Below are positions 60,468 to 64,000 of a stretch of 64,000 nucleotides of DNA, in pieces. Each line of letters opens with the position of its first letter. Position 1 is the stretch's first letter. The notes beneath the pieces were generated by a model that saw nothing but the letters and a program-made list of their open reading frames with translations, had not been told where the DNA came from and did no database searches. The DNA is from Actinopolyspora lacussalsi subsp. righensis (lineage in GTDB: Bacteria; Actinomycetota; Actinomycetes; Mycobacteriales; Pseudonocardiaceae): positions 1 through 64,000 of the forward strand of contig NZ_FPAT01000002.1 in assembly GCF_900116555.1 (NCBI RefSeq), written 5' to 3'. Both the position numbers and the translations under genes were made by a program.

Positions 60468-60512
60468 CGCCTTGTAAGCGGAAGGTCAGGGGTTCGAGTC
60501 CCCTCAGCGGCT
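60468..60512 (+). repeat. Right attachment site (attR), partial tRNA-Thr copy
   Basis: 45 bp identical to the tRNA 3' end. The upstream part of the tRNA is absent, so it is not a functional tRNA gene. Confidence 0.85.
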
Positions 60513-60989
60513 TCATCTCTCACCTGGGTTTTCGAGGTCGGGGTTCCCGCTTCGGCGGGTCTTGTGACCCGGTTTGTGACCCGAACTCCGTTGTCGGGAG
60601 TCGGGCAGTGGTTCGTGAAGGCGGCAGGACGTGTCAGCTATCCCCGCGCCCGCGCAGAGCACTTGATTACCAGCCGCGATACAGCCCCGAGACAGCGAAA
60701 CGGCTACGGTTTGTTGCGAGCATCCAAGTGGCGAATCCGCCCCAGTTCCGAACCACACGATCGACAGTCGTCCGCTTCTCCGTGAACCTTGATCCATTGC
60801 AAGAAGCTCGGTGACAACTGGGGTCCACTCGGGAACCAGCTGTGAAGTGGCCGATCGAATACATCCGCGACAACAGCGTTCGATTTCTGGACTTTCTTAC
60901 CGCGACCGGGTAGAGCGGAAGCCGCTGCGGAGCTGACCGCTTGGAATCGGACTTTCAGCTCCGGTTGCTCCCCCGAGGGATGGTGGAGT
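60513..60989. other. Gap beyond the island, nothing recognised
   Basis: Frames are short and inconsistent. A direct repeat TTGTGACCCG occurs twice near 60560-60580. Confidence 0.45.
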
Positions 60990-61586
60990 GTGGCGAGCTG
61001 TCTGTTGTGCAGTGGGGCGCAAGGCGACCTCGACCTCATGCGTGTGCAGGTCTGGGAGGATCCCCACTGGCGGATGACCACCGCGTTGCTGGGTGAGGTG
61101 CCGGGTTTTTCGTTTCTGGAACCGAAGCGGCACATCCGCTACCTCCACGAACTGGACGGCGCGGAAGCGACCACCTTCGGCGCTGTTCTCGCCGAGTGCA
61201 TGTGTGCGGTGAAGCAGGCGACCGACGCCGAGCTGGTTTACGTCTACGTTTTCGGGGGCTCGTTCGACCACCTGCACGTTCACCTGGCACCGCATCACGA
61301 GGGTGGTGCGCTCAACGACAGCATGATCAAGGGCGAGGTGGTGGAAACAGAGCTGGACAGCGGTGCGATCGTGCAGACCAGCGAGGACTTTCCGCTGCGG
61401 CCGGAAGTGGAGATGCGGAAGGTCGCCGATCTCATCCGTGGCTCCTGGGATTCTCAGCCGGCAGGGAGCTCTCCTGAACACCCCGAATCAGCCTCCGGGG
61501 AAGTTGAGACCAGGAGTGCGGCGATCGGCTCCGCTGGGCACACGCGCCTCCGCCGGATCACGGTCTCCTACACTCGTGGGCCGTGA
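60990..61586 (+). CDS. HIT-family protein
   Basis: 198 residues. The histidine triad HLHVHLAPH is intact, and the domain starts CLLCSGAQGDLDLMRVQVWEDPHWRM, with two cysteines that could bind zinc. HIT proteins hydrolyse or transfer nucleotides. The C-terminal 50 residues are low in conserved features and may be a tail. GTG start. It lies 478 bp outside attR and just upstream of a large nuclease-like gene in the same direction, so they may be linked. Confidence 0.85.
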   Translation: MASCLLCSGAQGDLDLMRVQVWEDPHWRMTTALLGEVPGFSFLEPKRHIRYLHELDGAEATTFGAVLAECMCAVKQATDAELVYVYVFGGSFDHLHVHLAPHHEGGALNDSMIKGEVVETELDSGAIVQTSEDFPLRPEVEMRKVADLIRGSWDSQPAGSSPEHPESASGEVETRSAAIGSAGHTRLRRITVSYTRGP

Positions 61587-61639
61587 CCTGTCACCTCGTG
61601 CCCGGCTGAGCGTTCCGGCTCGCCACTGGGGGTTCCGTT

Positions 61640-64000
61640 ATGGCGGAGAACTCGCTCGCGGCTGCGGCGAGCGACGTCGCCGCGTCCGCGCACGTCGCCT
61701 GCGCTCGGTTCCGCGGCACCGACCCGCTGCTGGTCGGGCGCACGCGGCGGCAACTCGCGGCCGAGATCGGTTACCCCGATGACTCGGGCCGCATCCCGGC
61801 CGCCCGCTGGATGCGTGCCGTCACCTTCGAGCACCTGGTGCGCACGGACCGCTTCGCGAGCGAGCTGGCGACCACCACGGTCGGCAGGCTCGGCCTGAAC
61901 CGCCCCACCGACATCGTCACGGCCGACGCGCACGGCGACGCTGACAAGACCTCGGGCCTGCTGGCGGACGCGCACGCCAGAGCCGTTTCCGACGGCTCGG
62001 TGACGTTGCTGCACTCCCTCGCGCTGCCGTTCGCCGCACCCGTGGAAAACCCCGAGGACAGCGCGGCACTCCCGGACAGCGCGGCACCTCCGGAAAACCG
62101 GGCCGCGGCAGCCGAATCCGACGTGGAGTCGGACCTCGCCGTGATCGCCCCCGAACTCGACGCCGACGGCGGTTCCTGGCTGATCCTCGGCGCCGCCAAG
62201 GACTACGAACGGGTGAGATCCCGGATCGAGGACGCCAGACTGCTCAAGGGCTTCCTGCGGGTGGCCCTCGCGGCGGAGTCCGCCCGCTCCGCTTCGTCCC
62301 TGCCCACCGGCATGTCGGTCCACTCGCACGGTGTGCTCGCCGTCCCGCGCAACGCCTTCCTGCAGCCCGAGGCCCTGGTCGAAGCGCTCGACGACCACCG
62401 CGCCGAGGTGCGGATGCGGCTGGCGGAGCGGCAGCGCGAGTTCGAGCGGTCGTCCCCCGAGGAAACCGCGAACCTCGCGGACTACGTCGCGCACCTGCGG
62501 GCGACGTTCGACCCCGCCTCCTGCACCACCTGCACCCTGTTCTCCTACTGCCGCGACGAGCTCCGCACCTCTGACGATCCCACCGACCTGCTGGTCGAGC
62601 TGGGAATACCGCCCGACACGCGGCCCCAACTCGTCGGCCTGGTGGACGGCACGAACGAGATCGGCGACGCGCCCGCCTCGGTGGTCGCCAACGTGTCCGC
62701 GACGCTGGACGGGGTAGCGCGCCGCACCGGCCAGCGACGCGTCGACCAGGCGGGCCGCCCGGGCACCATCGACCTCGTACTGGCCAAATCGGACTCCGCT
62801 GTGCTGGGCATACACGGGATCGCGCTGCGGCGCGTCACCACCCACGGCCCCGAGCCGTGGCGGACCACCGTGTTCGACGACCCGCAGTCCGCGTGGACCC
62901 GGCGCGAGGTGATGCACCTGCTGGGCCGGGAACTGTCCGAGGCGATGGCCGAGCAGCGCCGCCTCGACGAGGAGAACCCCGGCCCGGTTCACCTCGTCGT
63001 CCCGGACCAGCCGACGGCCGACGTGCTCGTCTCGATCGCCGACAACCTGGCGGGCATCGAGCTCAGCGGACTGCGCTGGCGACGCGACGAGCTGATGGGC
63101 CGCACTCCGCTGACCTTCGACGGCGAGCCCGCCGAGATCCCGCACTCGTTGCCGGAGACGGCGCGCACCGCGGTTTCGTTCCTGTTGGAGGAGGACCGCG
63201 CCAGAGCGCTCACCCTCCGGTCCCCGATCATCGAGCTACGGGAGTCACTGGCGCGGCACGTGGTGGCGGGCGGACCACCGGTCGCCTCCCACCGGCTGGA
63301 CTACCTGGTGCGCTGGACCGAAACCGCGACCGAGGGGGCGGTGAAGCCGCGCGAACTGGAGGACGAGATCGAAGCGGCACCGCACACCCCGGGCGCCCGG
63401 CTGACGAGCGGGAGTTCGGACGCCATCCACGAGGCGCTGACCCGAGTGGATGCCGAGCGGGCCGATCCGGGGCAACCCGGCTCGGGGCGGTCCGACCCGG
63501 AACAGTCCGGTACCGGGCGGCCGGGCTCGGCGGCGAGCGAGTACACCGCGCTGGTGACCGAGGAGCTCGACTACAAGCGTGGCATCCTCGACCGCGCCCT
63601 GGCCGTGCTGCACACCGTTCCCGACTCGCGGCTGCGTCGGGTGCACCGCGAGATCGAGGCCGACGCCCAGGCGGTCTGGCGGCGACGGCTCTCGTTGCGC
63701 GCCTCCGACCTGGTCCGGTTCGGACGTACGCACCGTTTCTGGCGCAACGCGCTCGTGGACGTCATCGAGAGCGACGGCAAGTGCCGGAGTCAGCTCCTGG
63801 CGCTGTCGAACCCGCAGGTCGCCGAGGAGCTGGCCACCGACGTCGGCACGCGCGAGGTCGCTGTCGCCACGGTGGTCTCGGTCCGGCCGCTGGTGCTCGA
63901 CGTGGCTTCCCGCAGGATCCGCGCCGGAAGCAGGATCGTGCTGCTGCACGTCAACGGCGAATCCTGCGTGGAACGTCCGGAAGTCGAACTCACGGTCCAG
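61640..64000 (+). CDS. Large protein with RecB/AddB-like Fe-S nuclease domain (incomplete at the window end)
   Basis: 787 codons with no stop before the window ends. Cys21 with C-x2-C-x5-C at Cys295, Cys298 and Cys304 matches the four-cysteine iron-sulfur staple of AddB/Cas4-type nucleases. Between them SDLAVIAPEL (Asp165) and WLILGAAKDY (Lys187) resemble the PD-(D/E)xK core, but the acidic residue of (D/E)xK appears replaced by Ala/Gly. A second domain (about 330-560) with VHLVVPDQPTADVLVSIADN follows. I expect a helicase part beyond the window. No family name is certain. Confidence 0.65.
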   Translation, partial: MAENSLAAAASDVAASAHVACARFRGTDPLLVGRTRRQLAAEIGYPDDSGRIPAARWMRAVTFEHLVRTDRFASELATTTVGRLGLNRPTDIVTADAHGDADKTSGLLADAHARAVSDGSVTLLHSLALPFAAPVENPEDSAALPDSAAPPENRAAAAESDVESDLAVIAPELDADGGSWLILGAAKDYERVRSRIEDARLLKGFLRVALAAESARSASSLPTGMSVHSHGVLAVPRNAFLQPEALVEALDDHRAEVRMRLAERQREFERSSPEETANLADYVAHLRATFDPASCTTCTLFSYCRDELRTSDDPTDLLVELGIPPDTRPQLVGLVDGTNEIGDAPASVVANVSATLDGVARRTGQRRVDQAGRPGTIDLVLAKSDSAVLGIHGIALRRVTTHGPEPWRTTVFDDPQSAWTRREVMHLLGRELSEAMAEQRRLDEENPGPVHLVVPDQPTADVLVSIADNLAGIELSGLRWRRDELMGRTPLTFDGEPAEIPHSLPETARTAVSFLLEEDRARALTLRSPIIELRESLARHVVAGGPPVASHRLDYLVRWTETATEGAVKPRELEDEIEAAPHTPGARLTSGSSDAIHEALTRVDAERADPGQPGSGRSDPEQSGTGRPGSAASEYTALVTEELDYKRGILDRALAVLHTVPDSRLRRVHREIEADAQAVWRRRLSLRASDLVRFGRTHRFWRNALVDVIESDGKCRSQLLALSNPQVAEELATDVGTREVAVATVVSVRPLVLDVASRRIRAGSRIVLLHVNGESCVERPEVELTVQ

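Larger units (their letters stand above)
53122..60512. mobile_element. Genomic island integrated at tRNA-Thr
   Basis: Bounded by 45-bp direct repeats derived from the tRNA 3' end. It carries a restriction-modification-Vsr module, a decayed tyrosine integrase, a small hypothetical gene and a methyltransferase/oxidase pair. The integrase lies in the middle rather than at an end and is broken, so the element is probably fixed and possibly composite. It contains no replication or transfer gene. Confidence 0.85.

Noticed and set aside
60468-60512. Second tRNA-Thr gene
   Set aside because: Only the 3' 45 bases are present; the acceptor 5' strand and D-arm are missing.
60351-60814. Two overlapping plus-strand frames near the right attachment site
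   Set aside because: They read through the tRNA fragment and have no domain or conserved composition.
61568-63145. 525-residue minus-strand frame
   Set aside because: It is Gly/Arg/Gln/His-rich without domains, while the opposite strand has an uninterrupted frame with Fe-S motifs.

Overview
The window is high-GC actinobacterial DNA with GTG/TTG starts, many 4-base ATGA gene overlaps and some leaderless-looking genes. Conserved gene order and content point to the Pseudonocardiales. A halophilic genus such as Actinopolyspora is a guess, not something the sequence proves. 

Region 1 (1-22.2 kb) is mostly chromosomal core. It holds a SLC13/DASS carboxylate symporter, two methyltransferases, a DrrAB-type exporter, an endonuclease/exonuclease/phosphatase protein, a MhuD-type heme-degrading enzyme and a YhgE/Pip exporter with its ATPase. 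It then follows the order known from Mycobacterium tuberculosis: mutY, beta-carbonic anhydrase, radA, lpqE-like, carD, ispD, ispF, (HAD hydrolase), cysS, rlmB. The c-di-AMP synthase gene disA, usually beside radA, is absent from this locus. The region ends with an AlgI-type MBOAT acyltransferase.

Region 2 (22.2-31.7 kb) is an accessory block between algI and its expected AlgJ/AlgX-like partner at 31.7 kb. It has a roughly 440-bp run of stem-loops, a Nudix remnant, a radical SAM gene with a CYTH gene, an XRE regulator with an HFCD-type flavoprotein, two small Cys/His-rich paralogues, an XRE/DUF397 unit, a SUKH protein and a small membrane-protein/winged-helix operon.

Region 3 (33-52.6 kb) is core metabolism and transport: a zinc ABC importer (znuABC) behind a Zur-like box, a MsiK/UgpC-type sugar ATPase, a LacI regulator with its own operator, a divergent FUSC/MarR pair, a DUF4178-DUF4247-membrane-DUF350-spermidine synthase cluster, a trehalose-phosphatase/GH15 fusion with otsA, and a ThrE-type exporter.

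Region 4 (53.1-60.5 kb) is a genomic island in a tRNA-Thr(TGT) gene. A 45-bp copy of the tRNA 3' end at 60468-60512 marks the far border. The island carries an Eco29kI-like restriction enzyme, a C5-cytosine methyltransferase, a Vsr endonuclease with an extra N-terminal domain, a broken integrase, and a methyltransferase/FMN-oxidase pair. Beyond it lie a HIT protein and an incomplete large protein whose N-terminal part resembles a RecB/AddB-type Fe-S nuclease.

Across the first 33 kb a family of intergenic hairpins and a 16-bp palindrome (GATTTCGCGCGAAATC type) recurs, mostly just 3' of genes. I could not assign it to a known element.
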